Positions 33,530 through 43,576 of a stretch of 64,000 bases of DNA are shown here, one piece after another. Below the pieces are notes generated by a model. It was not told where the DNA came from. It ran no database searches and worked only from the letters and a program-made list of their open reading frames with translations. How positions within the stretch are numbered: position 1 is the first letter of the stretch; every line of letters starts with the position of its first letter. Origin of the DNA: Leisingera sp. ANG-M7 (GTDB taxonomy: Bacteria > Pseudomonadota > Alphaproteobacteria > Rhodobacterales > Rhodobacteraceae); the NCBI RefSeq assembly GCF_000813965.1, contig NZ_JWLI01000020.1:1-64000 (forward strand), given 5' to 3'. Both the position numbers and the translations under genes were made by a program.

Positions 33530-33549
33530 AATTATACACTTGCATAATT
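33530..33549. promoter_or_regulatory. Palindromic operator between TetR operon and ABC transporter
   Basis: Perfect inverted repeat AATTAT-N8-ATAATT in the divergent promoter region, AT-rich against a GC-rich background. It is well placed for the adjacent TetR protein to control both directions. Binding is inferred. Confidence 0.55.
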
Positions 33550-33597
33550 ACGCGAGTCGCGGCTTACTGCAATCGGAAAATTCGGGAAGACGCAAAG

Positions 33598-34395
33598 ATG
33601 GACTCAGCCTCAGCAGCCGCATCAGCTTTGGAGACAGATACGCGCCGGGAGGCGATCCGGGTCGAGGATCTGCACAAGTCGTTCGGCAATCTGGAAGTGC
33701 TGAAGGGTGTTGATCTGACCGCGCAACAGGGCGATGTGGTGGCCATCATTGGTGGCTCCGGGTCCGGCAAGTCCACCATGCTGCGCTGCATCAATTTCCT
33801 GGAGACGCCGAGCTCCGGCAAGATCGTGATCGGCGGCGAGGAAGTGGCGATGCGCGGCGACGGCAGCCCGGCCAATCAGAAACAGATTGAACGCATCCGG
33901 ACCAAGCTGGCGATGGTGTTCCAGCAGTTCAACCTGTGGACCCACCGGACTCTGATAGAGAATGTGATCGAGGTGCCGGTGCATGTGCTGAAGGTGCCCA
34001 AGGCGCAAGCAATTGAACGTGCGCGCGAATTGCTGGACCGGGTGGGATTGGGCGGCAAGGAGGACACCTATCCTGCCTATCTGTCCGGCGGCCAGCAGCA
34101 GCGGGCAGCGATCGCCCGGGCACTGGCGGTGGATCCGTCGGCGATGCTGTTTGACGAGCCAACATCGGCGCTGGACCCGGAACTGGTGGGCGAGGTGCTG
34201 ACGGTAATCCGCGACCTGGCAGCCGAAGGGCGCACCATGCTTCTGGTCACCCACGAGATGAAATTCGCGCGCGAAGTCGCAAACCACGTTGTCTATCTGT
34301 ACCAGGGCCGCATCGAAGAGCAGGGGCCGCCTGCCGAGGTCTTTGGCAATCCGCAATCAGAGCGGCTGAAGCAATTTCTAAGCTCGGTCGCCTGA
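33598..34395 (+). CDS. Polar amino acid ABC transporter ATP-binding protein (HisP-like)
   Basis: A 265-residue ATPase with Walker A GGSGSGKST, the signature LSGGQQQRAAIARAL, Walker B AMLFDEPTSALDPE and the HisP/GlnQ-type VTHEMKFAREVANHVVYL. The ATG at 33598 is chosen; longer readings run into the operator and the TetR gene. It energises import by the two permeases downstream. Context suggests arginine or methylated arginine. Confidence 0.95.
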   Translation: MDSASAAASALETDTRREAIRVEDLHKSFGNLEVLKGVDLTAQQGDVVAIIGGSGSGKSTMLRCINFLETPSSGKIVIGGEEVAMRGDGSPANQKQIERIRTKLAMVFQQFNLWTHRTLIENVIEVPVHVLKVPKAQAIERARELLDRVGLGGKEDTYPAYLSGGQQQRAAIARALAVDPSAMLFDEPTSALDPELVGEVLTVIRDLAAEGRTMLLVTHEMKFAREVANHVVYLYQGRIEEQGPPAEVFGNPQSERLKQFLSSVA

Positions 34396-34434
34396 TCCTC
34401 TACCATCAAGATAATAACCAACTGGGAGACTAAG

Positions 34435-35199
34435 ATGAAACTGAAAGCATTGCTTGCCGCGGCCACTGCGGCTGCCGCTCTGACTGCTGGTGCCGCGGCT
34501 GCGGAACAGGTGAAAATCGGCATCGCCGCCGAGCCTTATCCGCCGTTTGCTTCGCTCGACAACTCCGGCAACTGGGTCGGATGGGAGGTCGAGGTGATTG
34601 GCGCGGTCTGCGCCGCGGCTGAGCTGGACTGCGTGATCACGCCGGTGGCCTGGGACGGCATCATTCCGTCGCTGACCGGGCAGCAGATCGACGCCATCAT
34701 GGCCTCGATGTCGATCACCGAAGAGCGGATGAAGACCATTGATTTCTCCGACCCCTATTACAACACCCCCGCGGTGATCGTGGCGGACAAGTCGATGGAC
34801 ATCGATGCAACCCCGGAATCGCTGGCAGGCAAGATCGTCGGCATCCAGGCCTCGACCATCCACCAGGCCTATGCGCAGGAATACTTCAAGGATGCCGAGC
34901 TGAAGGTCTATCAGACCCAGGATGAAGCCAACCAGGACCTGTTCGCGGGACGCATCGACGCGACCCAGGCGGACAGCATCGCGATGGCGGATTTCGTCGG
35001 CTCCGACACCGGCAGCTGCTGCGAAATCAAGGGTGCGGTGGCAGATGATCCGGCAATCCTGGGCCGTGGTGTAGGCGCAGGCGTGCGCAAGGGTGACGAC
35101 GCGCTGCGCGAGGCGCTGAACAAGGGTATCGCGGCGATCCTGGCCGACGGCACCCACGAGAAAATCACCGCCAAATACTTCACCACCAGCATCTACTAA
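34435..35199 (+). CDS. Basic amino acid ABC transporter substrate-binding protein
   Basis: A 254-residue periplasmic protein with signal peptide MKLKALLAAATAAAALTAGAAA. The SBP family 3 pattern follows: VKIGIAAEPYPPFASLDNSG, VITPVAWDGIIPSLTGQQID and EERMKTIDFSDPYYNTPAVI. A Cys pair (SCCEIKG) occurs near residue 198. The pattern resembles lysine/arginine/ornithine-binding proteins. GGGAG precedes the ATG. Confidence 0.95.
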   Translation: MKLKALLAAATAAAALTAGAAAAEQVKIGIAAEPYPPFASLDNSGNWVGWEVEVIGAVCAAAELDCVITPVAWDGIIPSLTGQQIDAIMASMSITEERMKTIDFSDPYYNTPAVIVADKSMDIDATPESLAGKIVGIQASTIHQAYAQEYFKDAELKVYQTQDEANQDLFAGRIDATQADSIAMADFVGSDTGSCCEIKGAVADDPAILGRGVGAGVRKGDDALREALNKGIAAILADGTHEKITAKYFTTSIY

Positions 35200-35208
35200 G
35201 GTGCTGCC

Positions 35209-35955
35209 GTGACCGGACTGTTCGAACTACTGGGCCTCGGCGCCAGCGCAGAGCTGTTGTCGCTGTCAGGCTGGGGCGGCAACCTCCTGCGCGGGCTTGC
35301 CAACTCCCTCCAGATCGCATTTGGCGCTTTTGGCTTGGGGCTGGTGATCGGGCTGTTCGGGGCCTACGGAAAACTCTACGGCGGGAAGGTCACGCGTGAT
35401 CTTCTCGCCATTTACACCACGGTGATCCGGGCAGTGCCGGAATTGGTGCTGATCCTGATCCTCTATTACGTGGGCAGCGATATCATTAACAAAATCTCTG
35501 AAGGTCTGGGCGGCGGCCGGGTCGAGATCAACGGCGTTGCGGCCGGCATCTGGGTCTTGGGCGTGGTACAGGGGGCCTATGCCACCGAAGTGCTGCGCGG
35601 CGCCATCAAGGCGGTGCCTGTGGGCCAGATCGAGGCGGCGAAGTCCTATGGGATGCCGGCCTTCATGATCATGCGGCGGGTGACGATCCCGGCGATGATG
35701 AGCTTTGCGGTTCCGGGGCTGGCAAACCTTTGGCTGATCGCCACCAAGGACACCGCGCTGCTGGCAGTTGTTGGCTTCAATGAGCTGACGCTGGAAACCC
35801 GTCAGGCAGCGAGCAGCACGCGGGCCTATTTCACCTTCTTTCTGGCGGCCGGGTTCCTGTACCTGATGGTGACGCTGTGCTCCGGCGCGGTCTTTGCCCG
35901 GATCGAGAAATGGGCGCGGCGCGGCCAGCCTTCGCTGAAGGGGGGCACACGATGA
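35209..35955 (+). CDS. Amino acid ABC transporter permease (HisQ-like)
   Basis: A 248-residue inner-membrane permease with about five spans and the coupling loop EVLRGAIKAVPVGQIEAAKSYG typical of HisQ/ArtQ proteins. The GTG at 35209 begins 9 bases after the binding-protein stop. It forms the channel with the next gene product, which overlaps it by 4 bases. Confidence 0.92.
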   Translation: MTGLFELLGLGASAELLSLSGWGGNLLRGLANSLQIAFGAFGLGLVIGLFGAYGKLYGGKVTRDLLAIYTTVIRAVPELVLILILYYVGSDIINKISEGLGGGRVEINGVAAGIWVLGVVQGAYATEVLRGAIKAVPVGQIEAAKSYGMPAFMIMRRVTIPAMMSFAVPGLANLWLIATKDTALLAVVGFNELTLETRQAASSTRAYFTFFLAAGFLYLMVTLCSGAVFARIEKWARRGQPSLKGGTR

Positions 35956-36713
35956 CCGGTTTGAAGGATCTGATGCAGCCGCACCGTATTGTAATGATGC
36001 TGGTATTTGCGGCCCTGGTGATCTGGTGCGCCTTTGCGCTGCGCTGGGACTGGATCCCGAAATACGCGCCGCTGGCGCTGGAGGGGCTTTGGACCACGAT
36101 CTGGATCCTGGCGGTCTCGACGGTTTTGGGCTTCCTGCTGGCGGTGCCGTTGGGATTGGCGCAGGCGGTGGGACCCTGGTACCTGTCCATTCCGGCACGC
36201 ACCTTCTGCACCATCATCCGCGGCACGCCGCTGCTACTGCAGATATGGCTGCTCTATTACGGGCTGGGGTCGCTGTTTCCGCAGTTTCCCTGGATCCGCT
36301 CCTCTGAACTGTGGCCCTATTTGCGGCAGGCCTGGCCCTATGCGGTTCTGGCGCTGACCCTGTCCTATGCAGGATATGAAGGGGAGGTTATGCGGGGCGC
36401 GTTTTCGGGCGTTGCCAAGGGGCAGTTGGAAGCTGCGAAATCCTTTGGCATGCCGCGTTTCACCATGTTCCGGCGGATCTGGCTGCCGCAGGCGGTGCGC
36501 AATGTGCTGCCGACCTTGGGCGGCGAAACCATCCTGCAACTGAAGGCTACGCCGCTGGTGGCGACGATCACAGTGATGGAAATCTATGCCGTATCCTCGC
36601 GCGTGCGGGCCGATACATTCATCGTCTACGAGCCGCTTTTGCTGCTGGCACTGGTTTACATGGCCATCGCCGGGATGATTGCCTTCGCCTTCCGCCGGTT
36701 TGAGAAAGGCTGA
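35952..36713 (+). CDS. Amino acid ABC transporter permease (HisM-like)
   Basis: A 253-residue permease. IIRGTPLLLQIWLLYYGLGS in the first half and EVMRGAFSGVAKGQLEAAKSFG in the coupling loop are diagnostic for HisM/ArtM. The ATG overlaps the stop of the preceding permease (ATGA). It is the last gene of the transporter operon, followed by a strong hairpin. Confidence 0.93.
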   Translation: MTGLKDLMQPHRIVMMLVFAALVIWCAFALRWDWIPKYAPLALEGLWTTIWILAVSTVLGFLLAVPLGLAQAVGPWYLSIPARTFCTIIRGTPLLLQIWLLYYGLGSLFPQFPWIRSSELWPYLRQAWPYAVLALTLSYAGYEGEVMRGAFSGVAKGQLEAAKSFGMPRFTMFRRIWLPQAVRNVLPTLGGETILQLKATPLVATITVMEIYAVSSRVRADTFIVYEPLLLLALVYMAIAGMIAFAFRRFEKG

Positions 36714-36733
36714 AAACACGGGCATTTAGCGTG

Positions 36734-36765
36734 TTTTCCGGACCGGATGATTTTGGTCCGGAAAA
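36734..36765 (+). terminator. Terminator of the ABC transporter operon
   Basis: A perfect 11-bp stem (TTTTCCGGACC/GGTCCGGAAAA) with a 10-base loop, 20 bases after the last stop. The A/T ends allow termination in either direction. Confidence 0.8.
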
Positions 36766-36775
36766 TCTGATTTAT

Positions 36776-36789
36776 CTGACATACATCAA
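36776..36789 (+). promoter_or_regulatory. FNR/NNR-type box upstream of the nos cluster
   Basis: CTGAC-ATAC-ATCAA matches the TTGAC/T-N4-ATCAA consensus with one mismatch in the left arm. It lies about 65 bases before the first nos gene, a usual activating distance. Control by an FNR, Dnr or NnrR protein in response to low oxygen or NO is inferred. Confidence 0.65.
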
Positions 36790-36851
36790 ATAACGGCACT
36801 AAAGTTCCCTCTAGTGTCAGCGGCGAATGCAGCAAGAGATTCTTGTAACAG

Positions 36852-37316
36852 ATGCCGCGCACCTTTCTCATACCTTCCGCTTTCGGCGCTGGACTGTTCC
36901 GGCGGCTGGCGGGTGTGTGCGCCATTCTCATGCTGGTTCTTCAAGTTGCCTTTCCCGGTGCGGCACAAGCCGCTGCTGGCGGCGAGTGGATCGAAATCTG
37001 CGGCGAGTTCGGCGTGGTGGTGATCCAGGTTGCAGGTGAAGACAGCAATGGGCAGCAAGATTGCCCTAAGTGCAGCACCTGTGCATTGTGCGCGGCCGAA
37101 ACTGGGGCCGGGCCGGCAGCCCTGTTGCTTCCTGCTGTCAGCCGGGTGGCAGATTGCGCTGTGCTGTTGCCAGAGGGCGCCGCTGTGCAGCCCAATCCGG
37201 CGCAGTACTGGAATGACGGCCGCGGGCCTCCGCTGGTGACAAAGATAGAATCCGAACGCGCTTTCCGCGCGTCCGTGGCAGCCACTCAAAACAAAGGAGA
37301 GGCGCCATGGTCCTGA
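36852..37316 (+). CDS. NosC-like Cys-rich exported protein
   Basis: A 154-residue protein with an N-terminal signal or anchor segment (about residues 18-39, LAGVCAILMLVLQVAFPGAAQA) and a Cys cluster CPKCSTCALC (CxxCxxCxxC, about residue 74). Its position directly before nosR, which it overlaps by 10 bases, and the Cys motif resemble nosC of Paracoccus-type nosCRZDFYLX clusters. DUF2946-like copper proteins are an alternative relation. Metal binding is suggested by the Cys run but not shown. Confidence 0.7.
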   Translation: MPRTFLIPSAFGAGLFRRLAGVCAILMLVLQVAFPGAAQAAAGGEWIEICGEFGVVVIQVAGEDSNGQQDCPKCSTCALCAAETGAGPAALLLPAVSRVADCAVLLPEGAAVQPNPAQYWNDGRGPPLVTKIESERAFRASVAATQNKGEAPWS

Positions 37317-39496
37317 CACGCGCCTTCCGGGGCTGGCTGACAGCCCTTGTGATGACATTCGCCGCGTTTTTCGCTGCGGCGGCAGAGGCTGACAGCCTCG
37401 ACAGTTTCCTGACAGAAATAACACCTGCAGACCTGGTGCCCGGCGCCGAGGCGTTTGGCCCGGTGCGCAGCGATGTGCCGGTGGCACCGGTGCTGAAGGC
37501 GGGTGAGACGGTTGCCTATGCCTTCCTGACCTCTGATTTTGTCGGCACCACTGGCTATAGCGGCAAGCCGATTCATGTTGTGGCGGCAATTGATACCGAT
37601 GCGGTTCTGACTGGTGTGAAACTGGTCAAGCACTCCGAGCCGATCGTGCTGATTGGCATTCCGAATTCCAAGATGGTCAAGCTGACCGAAAGCTATGCCG
37701 GCCTGGACCTGAAGGCCGAGGCGGCGGCGGGCGGCGATGCCCACGACCTCGACATCATTTCGGGCGCGACGGTCACGATCATGGTGATCGACGACAGCCT
37801 GGTGCGGGCTGGTATTAAAGTGGCCCGCGCGCTGGGTCTGGGCGGCCTTTCACCGGTGCAGGCCGACGGGCCGAAGCGCGAGGTTGATATGGCCCGCGAA
37901 GAAGTTTCGGACTGGACCACACTGGCAGGCGACGGCTCTGTTCGGCGGATGACGCTGGACGTGGGGCAGATCAACGCGGCCTTTGAGGCCACTGGCGATC
38001 AGCGCGCGATCAAGCGGCCGGAGCCGGGCGCGCCAGACGACACCTTTATAGACATGCACATGGCGCTGGTTTCCGTTCCCTCCGTCGGCAAGTCGCTGCT
38101 GGGCGAGGCGGAGTACCGGAACCTGCAATCCTGGCTGAAGGAAGGCGAACACGCCATTTTGGTGCTGGGGCGCGGCAGCTACAGCTTCAAGGGCTCGGGC
38201 TATGTGCGGGGCGGAATCTTCGACCGGATCCAGCTGATTCAGGGCGATGCCTCAGTGCGGTTCTTTGACAAACAGCACAAACGGCTTGGGGCGCTGACAA
38301 CGGCTGACAGCCCGAGTTTCACTGAGCTGGACCTGTTCAAGATCCCGGCAGATGCGGAGTTCGACCCGACTGAGCCGTTCCGCCTGCAATTGCTGGTGCA
38401 GCGGTCCGTTGGTGCGCTGGAGCGGACGTTCCTGACCTTTGATCTGGGTTACAAACTGCCCGAGCAGTACCTGCTGCCCGCCGCGCCTGCGCCCAAGGTG
38501 GTGGAGGATGAGACCGGGGAAGCAGCCGCGAAAGCCGAGCTGTGGCAGCGGATCTGGAAGGACCGTACGCTGGAGATTGGTGTGCTGGGGGGGATGCTCT
38601 TGGTGCTTACGGGAGTGTTCTTCTTCCAGTTCCAGGCGACTGCGAATGCGCGCACCTTCTACTGGTTCCGGATCGGATATCTGACTATCACTCTGGTGTT
38701 CCTGGGCTGGTATGCCAATGCGCAGCTGAGCGTGGTGAACCTGATGGCGCTGGCGGGGTCTTTGCGCAGCGGGTTTTCCTGGGATGCGTTTCTGCTGGAT
38801 CCGCTGGTTTTCATTCAGTGGTTTGCCGTTGCCGCCGCACTTCTGTTCTGGGGCCGGGGCGCCTATTGCGGCTGGCTGTGCCCGTTCGGCGCGCTGCAGG
38901 AGCTGACCAACAAGATCGCGCGTGCCTTCAAGGTGCCGCAGATCACCCTGCCGTGGGGCCTGCATGAGCGCCTGTGGCCTGCGAAATACATGATCTTCCT
39001 CGGTCTGTTCGGCCTTTCGATGGTATCGATCCCGCTGGCCGAAACCTATGCCGAGGTGGAGCCGTTCAAGACCGCGATCATCCTGAAATTCGTGCGCGAC
39101 TGGCCGTTTGTGGTCTTTGCCGTGCTGCTGCTGCTGGCCGGGCTGTTCATCGAACGCTTCTATTGCCGCTACCTGTGCCCGCTGGGCGCGGCGCTGGCGA
39201 TCCCGGCGCGGGTGCGGATGTTTGACTGGCTGCGCCGCTACAAGGAATGCGGCAGCCCCTGCCAGACCTGTGCCAACGAGTGCCCCGTTCAGGCCATCCA
39301 CCCGACCGGTGAGATCAACCCGAACGAATGTGTGAACTGCCTGCATTGCCAGGTTCTGTACCAATCCGAAGCCAAATGCCCGGTTGTGATCAAACAGCTG
39401 AAACGCCGGGCCAAGACCGGCAGCCCGGCCCCGGACGTCACTCTGGGCCGCCCGCCTGCCAATCACCCCAACGCGAACAGGACAAAAGTTTCCTGA
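37307..39496 (+). CDS. nosR: NosR, membrane flavo-iron-sulfur protein for N2O reduction
   Basis: A 729-residue protein of normal NosR length. It has a signal-like N-terminus, a periplasmic FMN-binding domain with the attachment motif ISGATVT (about residue 149) and several membrane spans between residues 400 and 650. The C-terminal part is polyferredoxin-like, with [29 protein letters not shown] and CVNCLHC cysteines. It supports expression and electron supply to N2O reductase. It precedes nosZ by 11 bases. Confidence 0.97.
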   Translation: MVLTRAFRGWLTALVMTFAAFFAAAAEADSLDSFLTEITPADLVPGAEAFGPVRSDVPVAPVLKAGETVAYAFLTSDFVGTTGYSGKPIHVVAAIDTDAVLTGVKLVKHSEPIVLIGIPNSKMVKLTESYAGLDLKAEAAAGGDAHDLDIISGATVTIMVIDDSLVRAGIKVARALGLGGLSPVQADGPKREVDMAREEVSDWTTLAGDGSVRRMTLDVGQINAAFEATGDQRAIKRPEPGAPDDTFIDMHMALVSVPSVGKSLLGEAEYRNLQSWLKEGEHAILVLGRGSYSFKGSGYVRGGIFDRIQLIQGDASVRFFDKQHKRLGALTTADSPSFTELDLFKIPADAEFDPTEPFRLQLLVQRSVGALERTFLTFDLGYKLPEQYLLPAAPAPKVVEDETGEAAAKAELWQRIWKDRTLEIGVLGGMLLVLTGVFFFQFQATANARTFYWFRIGYLTITLVFLGWYANAQLSVVNLMALAGSLRSGFSWDAFLLDPLVFIQWFAVAAALLFWGRGAYCGWLCPFGALQELTNKIARAFKVPQITLPWGLHERLWPAKYMIFLGLFGLSMVSIPLAETYAEVEPFKTAIILKFVRDWPFVVFAVLLLLAGLFIERFYCRYLCPLGAALAIPARVRMFDWLRRYKECGSPCQTCANECPVQAIHPTGEINPNECVNCLHCQVLYQSEAKCPVVIKQLKRRAKTGSPAPDVTLGRPPANHPNANRTKVS

Positions 39497-39507
39497 AGGA
39501 GGACATC

Positions 39508-41415
39508 ATGTCTGAAGACCTGAAAAACAAACTGCCCGTCACCCGCCGCGGCCTTCTGGGGGCCACTGCTTCCGGTGCCGTTCTGGCGGCCACCGGCGCC
39601 GGCTCTGCTCTGCTGGGCGCAAAGCCTGCGCAGGCGGCGGGTTTCGGCCTGGAGCCGGGCGAGCTGGATGAATACTACGGCTTCTGGTCCTCGGGCCAGA
39701 CCGGCGAGCTGCGGATCATGGGTGTGCCGTCCATGCGCGAGCTGATGCGGGTGCCGGTGTTCAACCGCTGCTCGGCCACCGGCTGGGGCCAGACCAATGA
39801 GTCCCTGAAAATCCTGACTGAGGGCCTGCTGCCGGAAACCAAGGAGTTCCTGGCTGCCAATGGTAAGGTCACCTATGACAACGGCGACCTGCACCACCCG
39901 CACATGTCGTTCACCGACGGCACTTATGACGGCCGCTACCTGTTCATGAACGACAAGGCCAACACGCGCGTCGCCCGCGTGCGCTGCGACGTGATGAAGT
40001 GCGACAAGATCATTGAGATCCCGAACGCCAAGGATATCCATGGCCTGCGTCCGCAGAAATTCCCGCGCACCGGCTATGTCTTTGCCAACGGCGAGCACGA
40101 AGCGCCGCTGATCAACGATGGCCAGATCCTGGATGATCCATCGCAATACGTGAACATCTTCTCTGCCATCGACGGCGACACCATGGAAGTCGCCTGGCAG
40201 GTGATCGTCTCGGGCAACCTGGACAACACCGACTGCGATTATCAGGGCAAATACGCCTTTTCGACCTCCTACAACTCGGAAATGGGTATGAACCTGGCCG
40301 AGATGACCGAGAGCGAGCTGGATCACGTTGTTGTCTTCAACATTAAGGCGATTGAAGAGGCGATTGCGGCGGGCGACTATCAGGAGCTGAACGGTGCCAA
40401 AGTCGTGGACGGGCGCAAGGAGTCAGGCAAGAACTTCACCCGCTACATTCCGATCCCGAACTCGCCGCACGGTGTGAACGCTGCACCCGACAAAAAGCAC
40501 ATCATGATCAACGGCAAGCTGTCGCCGACGGTTTCGGTCATTGATGTTGAGAAGGTCGATGCGCTGTTCAGCGACAACGCCGATCCGCGCTCTGCCATTG
40601 TGGCGGAACCGCAGCTGGGCCTTGGCCCGCTTCACACCGCCTTCGACAACCGCGGCTATGCTTACACCACCCTGTTCCTGGACAGCCAGGTGGTGAAATG
40701 GGACATCGCCAAGGCGATCGAGGCCTATGCGGGTGCCGATGTGGACCCGATCATGGACAAAGTCGATGTGCAATATCAGCCGGGCCACAACTCCACCTCC
40801 ATGGGTGAAACCGCCGAAGCTGACGGCAAGTGGCTGATCTCGATGAACAAGTTCTCCAAGGACCGGTTCCTGAACGTGGGCCCGCTGAAGCCCGAGAACG
40901 AGCAGTTGATCGACATCTCCGGCGACAAGATGAAAGTGGTGCACGACGGCCCGACCTTTGCCGAGCCGCATGACTCGATCCTTGTTCATCGCTCCAAGGT
41001 AAACCCGGCCAGCACCTGGCAGCGCAACGACCCGATGTGGGAAGACGCGCGCAAGCAGGCCGAGGCGGATGGCGTCGATCTGGACGACTACCAGGACACC
41101 ATCATCCGCGATGGCGACAAAGTGCGCGTCTACATGTCGAGCCAGGCGCCGAACTTCAGCCTTGAGAAGTTCACCGTCAAGCAGGGCGACGAGGTCACCG
41201 TCTATGTCACCAACCTGGATGACATCGACGACCTGACCCACGGTTTCTGCCTGTCGAACTTCGGCGTCGCGATGGAGGTCGGGCCGCTGGCCACTGCCTC
41301 TGTCACCTTCAAGGCGGAGCGTCCCGGCGTGCACTGGTACTATTGCCAGTGGTTCTGCCACGCGCTGCACATGGAAATGCGCGGCCGGATGCTGGTTGAG
41401 CCGCGGAGCGCGTAA
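39508..41415 (+). CDS. nosZ: Nitrous oxide reductase NosZ (clade I, Tat-exported)
   Basis: A 635-residue enzyme with a Tat signal ([17 protein letters not shown]), which marks clade I. The beta-propeller holds the CuZ His ligands, for example in [12 protein letters not shown] and [11 protein letters not shown]. The C-terminal cupredoxin has the CuA motif [12 protein letters not shown] preceded by [13 protein letters not shown]. It reduces N2O to N2 in the periplasm. The ATG at 39508 has AAGGAGG upstream; longer readings run into nosR. All expected ligands seem present. Confidence 0.97.
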   Translation: MSEDLKNKLPVTRRGLLGATASGAVLAATGAGSALLGAKPAQAAGFGLEPGELDEYYGFWSSGQTGELRIMGVPSMRELMRVPVFNRCSATGWGQTNESLKILTEGLLPETKEFLAANGKVTYDNGDLHHPHMSFTDGTYDGRYLFMNDKANTRVARVRCDVMKCDKIIEIPNAKDIHGLRPQKFPRTGYVFANGEHEAPLINDGQILDDPSQYVNIFSAIDGDTMEVAWQVIVSGNLDNTDCDYQGKYAFSTSYNSEMGMNLAEMTESELDHVVVFNIKAIEEAIAAGDYQELNGAKVVDGRKESGKNFTRYIPIPNSPHGVNAAPDKKHIMINGKLSPTVSVIDVEKVDALFSDNADPRSAIVAEPQLGLGPLHTAFDNRGYAYTTLFLDSQVVKWDIAKAIEAYAGADVDPIMDKVDVQYQPGHNSTSMGETAEADGKWLISMNKFSKDRFLNVGPLKPENEQLIDISGDKMKVVHDGPTFAEPHDSILVHRSKVNPASTWQRNDPMWEDARKQAEADGVDLDDYQDTIIRDGDKVRVYMSSQAPNFSLEKFTVKQGDEVTVYVTNLDDIDDLTHGFCLSNFGVAMEVGPLATASVTFKAERPGVHWYYCQWFCHALHMEMRGRMLVEPRSA

Positions 41416-41418
41416 CCC

Positions 41419-42687
41419 ATGAAACGGCTCCTGCCCATATTCCTGGTTGCGGCCCTTGCCGGCCTGGCGCCCGCGTGGGCGGCGGATTGGGATGTGCCCA
41501 ACCGGGCAGGGGCCATCGCTGAAACACTGGCGCAGGCGGCGGATGGCGATACCCTCCGCCTGGCCCCCGGCGAATATGCCGAAACCCTGGTGCTGGACCG
41601 GCCTGTCATTCTGGACGGGCAGGGCCAAGCCACATTAGACGGGCAGGGCAAGGGATCGGTAATCACCGTGACTGGGCCGGGCGTGACCGTTCAGAACCTG
41701 ATCGTTGTTGGCTCCGGCTCCTCGCATCAGGAGATCGACAGCGGCATTAAGCTGACCAAGACCGCAAAGGCGCCGCGGATCCTGAACAATGTGCTGCTGG
41801 GCAACCTTTATGGTGTGGATATTCACGGCGCCCGGGACAGCCTGGTGCAGGGCAACAGGATTGAGGGGCGCCTGGACCGGCACATGAATGCCCGCGGCAA
41901 CGGGGTCTATGTCTGGAACGCGCCGGGTGCGGTGGTGGACGGCAATGACATCCGATTTGGCCGCGACGGTATCTTTGTGAACAGTTCCAAGAAGAACGCC
42001 TTCACCAACAACTCTTTCCGCGACCTGCGCTTTGCCGTGCACTACATGTATGCCGACAATTCAGAGGTGTCGGGCAATGTCTCGATCGGCAATCACCTGG
42101 GCTATGCGGTGATGTTCTCCAAACGGGTCAAGGTGACCGGGAATGTGTCGCTGAACGACCGCGATCACGGGGTGATGCTGAACTATGCCAACCAGGGCGA
42201 AGTGCGGGGCAACTATGTGAAGGGGGCCAAGGACAAATGCACCTTCCTCTATAATGCGCACAAGAACGATTTTTCCGGCAACTGGTTTGAGGGCTGCGGC
42301 ATCGGCATTCACTTCACCGCAGGCAGCGACGGCAACCGGATGGTTGGGAACGCCTTTGTCGGCAACCGGCATCAGGTGAAATTTGTCTCCACCAAATGGG
42401 TGGAGTGGAGCGAGGGCGGCCAGGGCAACTACTGGTCCGACTTCGCGGGTTTTGATGTGGACGGAGACGGCATCGCCGATACGCCCTACCGTCCGAACGA
42501 CAGCATGGACCATGTGTTGTGGACGCAGCCGGCGGCGAAGCTCTTGATGGGATCGCCCGCGGTGCAGCTGGTGCGATGGTCGCAGTCGGCGTTCCCGGCG
42601 CTGCTGCCCGGCGGGGTGATCGACAGCCACCCGCTGATGCGCCCAGAGCGGCCCGGCGCCGCCAGAAAGGTTGAACAAGATGGATAA
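41419..42687 (+). CDS. nosD: NosD, periplasmic beta-helix copper-site assembly protein
   Basis: A 422-residue protein with a Sec signal (MKRLLPIFLVAALAGLAPAWA) and repeated beta-helix turns of the NosD/CASH type (RILNNVLLGNLYGVDIHGAR, VDGNDIRFGRDGIFV, VSGNVSIGNHLGYAVMFS). With NosF and NosY it helps build the CuZ centre of NosZ. It begins 3 bases after nosZ. Confidence 0.96.
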   Translation: MKRLLPIFLVAALAGLAPAWAADWDVPNRAGAIAETLAQAADGDTLRLAPGEYAETLVLDRPVILDGQGQATLDGQGKGSVITVTGPGVTVQNLIVVGSGSSHQEIDSGIKLTKTAKAPRILNNVLLGNLYGVDIHGARDSLVQGNRIEGRLDRHMNARGNGVYVWNAPGAVVDGNDIRFGRDGIFVNSSKKNAFTNNSFRDLRFAVHYMYADNSEVSGNVSIGNHLGYAVMFSKRVKVTGNVSLNDRDHGVMLNYANQGEVRGNYVKGAKDKCTFLYNAHKNDFSGNWFEGCGIGIHFTAGSDGNRMVGNAFVGNRHQVKFVSTKWVEWSEGGQGNYWSDFAGFDVDGDGIADTPYRPNDSMDHVLWTQPAAKLLMGSPAVQLVRWSQSAFPALLPGGVIDSHPLMRPERPGAARKVEQDG

Positions 42688-43576
42688 CACTCCGCTGCAA
42701 ATCCGCGCACTGGACAAGTTCCGCGGCAAGACACAGGTGCTGCATGGTATCGACCTGGACATCGCGCCCGGCGAGCGGCTGGCGCTGCTGGGCCACAACG
42801 GCGCGGGCAAGTCGACGCTGATCAAGGCAGTGCTGGGCCTGATCCGGCATGAGGGCGGCAGCATCCGCATTTGCGGTGCGGCGCCCGGCAGTGCAGCGGC
42901 GCGGGCTGCCACCGCCTTTCTACCCGAAGCAGTCAGCTTCCACCCGGCACTGACCGGGCATGAACAGCTGGCGCTGTTCGCCCGTCTTGCCGGGGAACGC
43001 GCGGACATTAATGGCCTTTTGGAGCGGGTTGGTCTGGGAGAGGCGATGCATCGCCGCATCGGCGCCTATTCCAAGGGGATGCGGCAGCGGCTGGGGCTGG
43101 CGCAGGTGCTGCTGGGCCGCCCGAAACTGGCGCTGCTGGACGAACCCACCAGCGGGTTGGACCCGATCTCGCGCCAGGACCTCTATGCCATCATCAACGA
43201 GCTGGCCGAACAGGGCGCGGCGGTGCTGATCGCCTCACACGCGCTGACGGAGGTGGAGGCGCGCACCGATCGCATCGCCATCCTGCGCAAGGGCGTGAAA
43301 GTGGCGGACAACACGCTCGCAGGCCTGTCGGCGCAGGCCGGGCTGCCGGTCAAGCTGCGGGTGCAGGCCAGCGGCACGCACGCTGACCGGATCGCAACGG
43401 AAACCGGCGGGCGGCGGATCAACGGCGCCTCGGTCGAGATCCTGTGCCGCCCGCAAGACAAGATGACCGAGCTGCGCAAGATCGCCGCTATGGGCGATGC
43501 GGTGGCCGATATCGACATGGTGCCGCCGCGGCTGGAAGACCTCTATCGCCATTACTCCGGGGAGGACCGCAAATGA
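42680..43576 (+). CDS. nosF: NosF, ABC ATPase for NosZ maturation
   Basis: A 298-residue ATPase with Walker A LLGHNGAGKSTLIKA, signature SKGMRQRLGLAQ and Walker B LALLDEPTSGLDP. It is the cytoplasmic energy unit of the NosDFY complex. The ATG at 42680 overlaps nosD by 8 bases; an upstream TTG at 42671 is less likely. Confidence 0.96.
   Translation: MDNTPLQIRALDKFRGKTQVLHGIDLDIAPGERLALLGHNGAGKSTLIKAVLGLIRHEGGSIRICGAAPGSAAARAATAFLPEAVSFHPALTGHEQLALFARLAGERADINGLLERVGLGEAMHRRIGAYSKGMRQRLGLAQVLLGRPKLALLDEPTSGLDPISRQDLYAIINELAEQGAAVLIASHALTEVEARTDRIAILRKGVKVADNTLAGLSAQAGLPVKLRVQASGTHADRIATETGGRRINGASVEILCRPQDKMTELRKIAAMGDAVADIDMVPPRLEDLYRHYSGEDRK

Noticed and set aside
38252-41628. Large minus-strand open frames opposite nosR and nosZ
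   Set aside because: Both overlap genes with full catalytic and metal-binding motifs. No independent promoter or ribosome site is seen.
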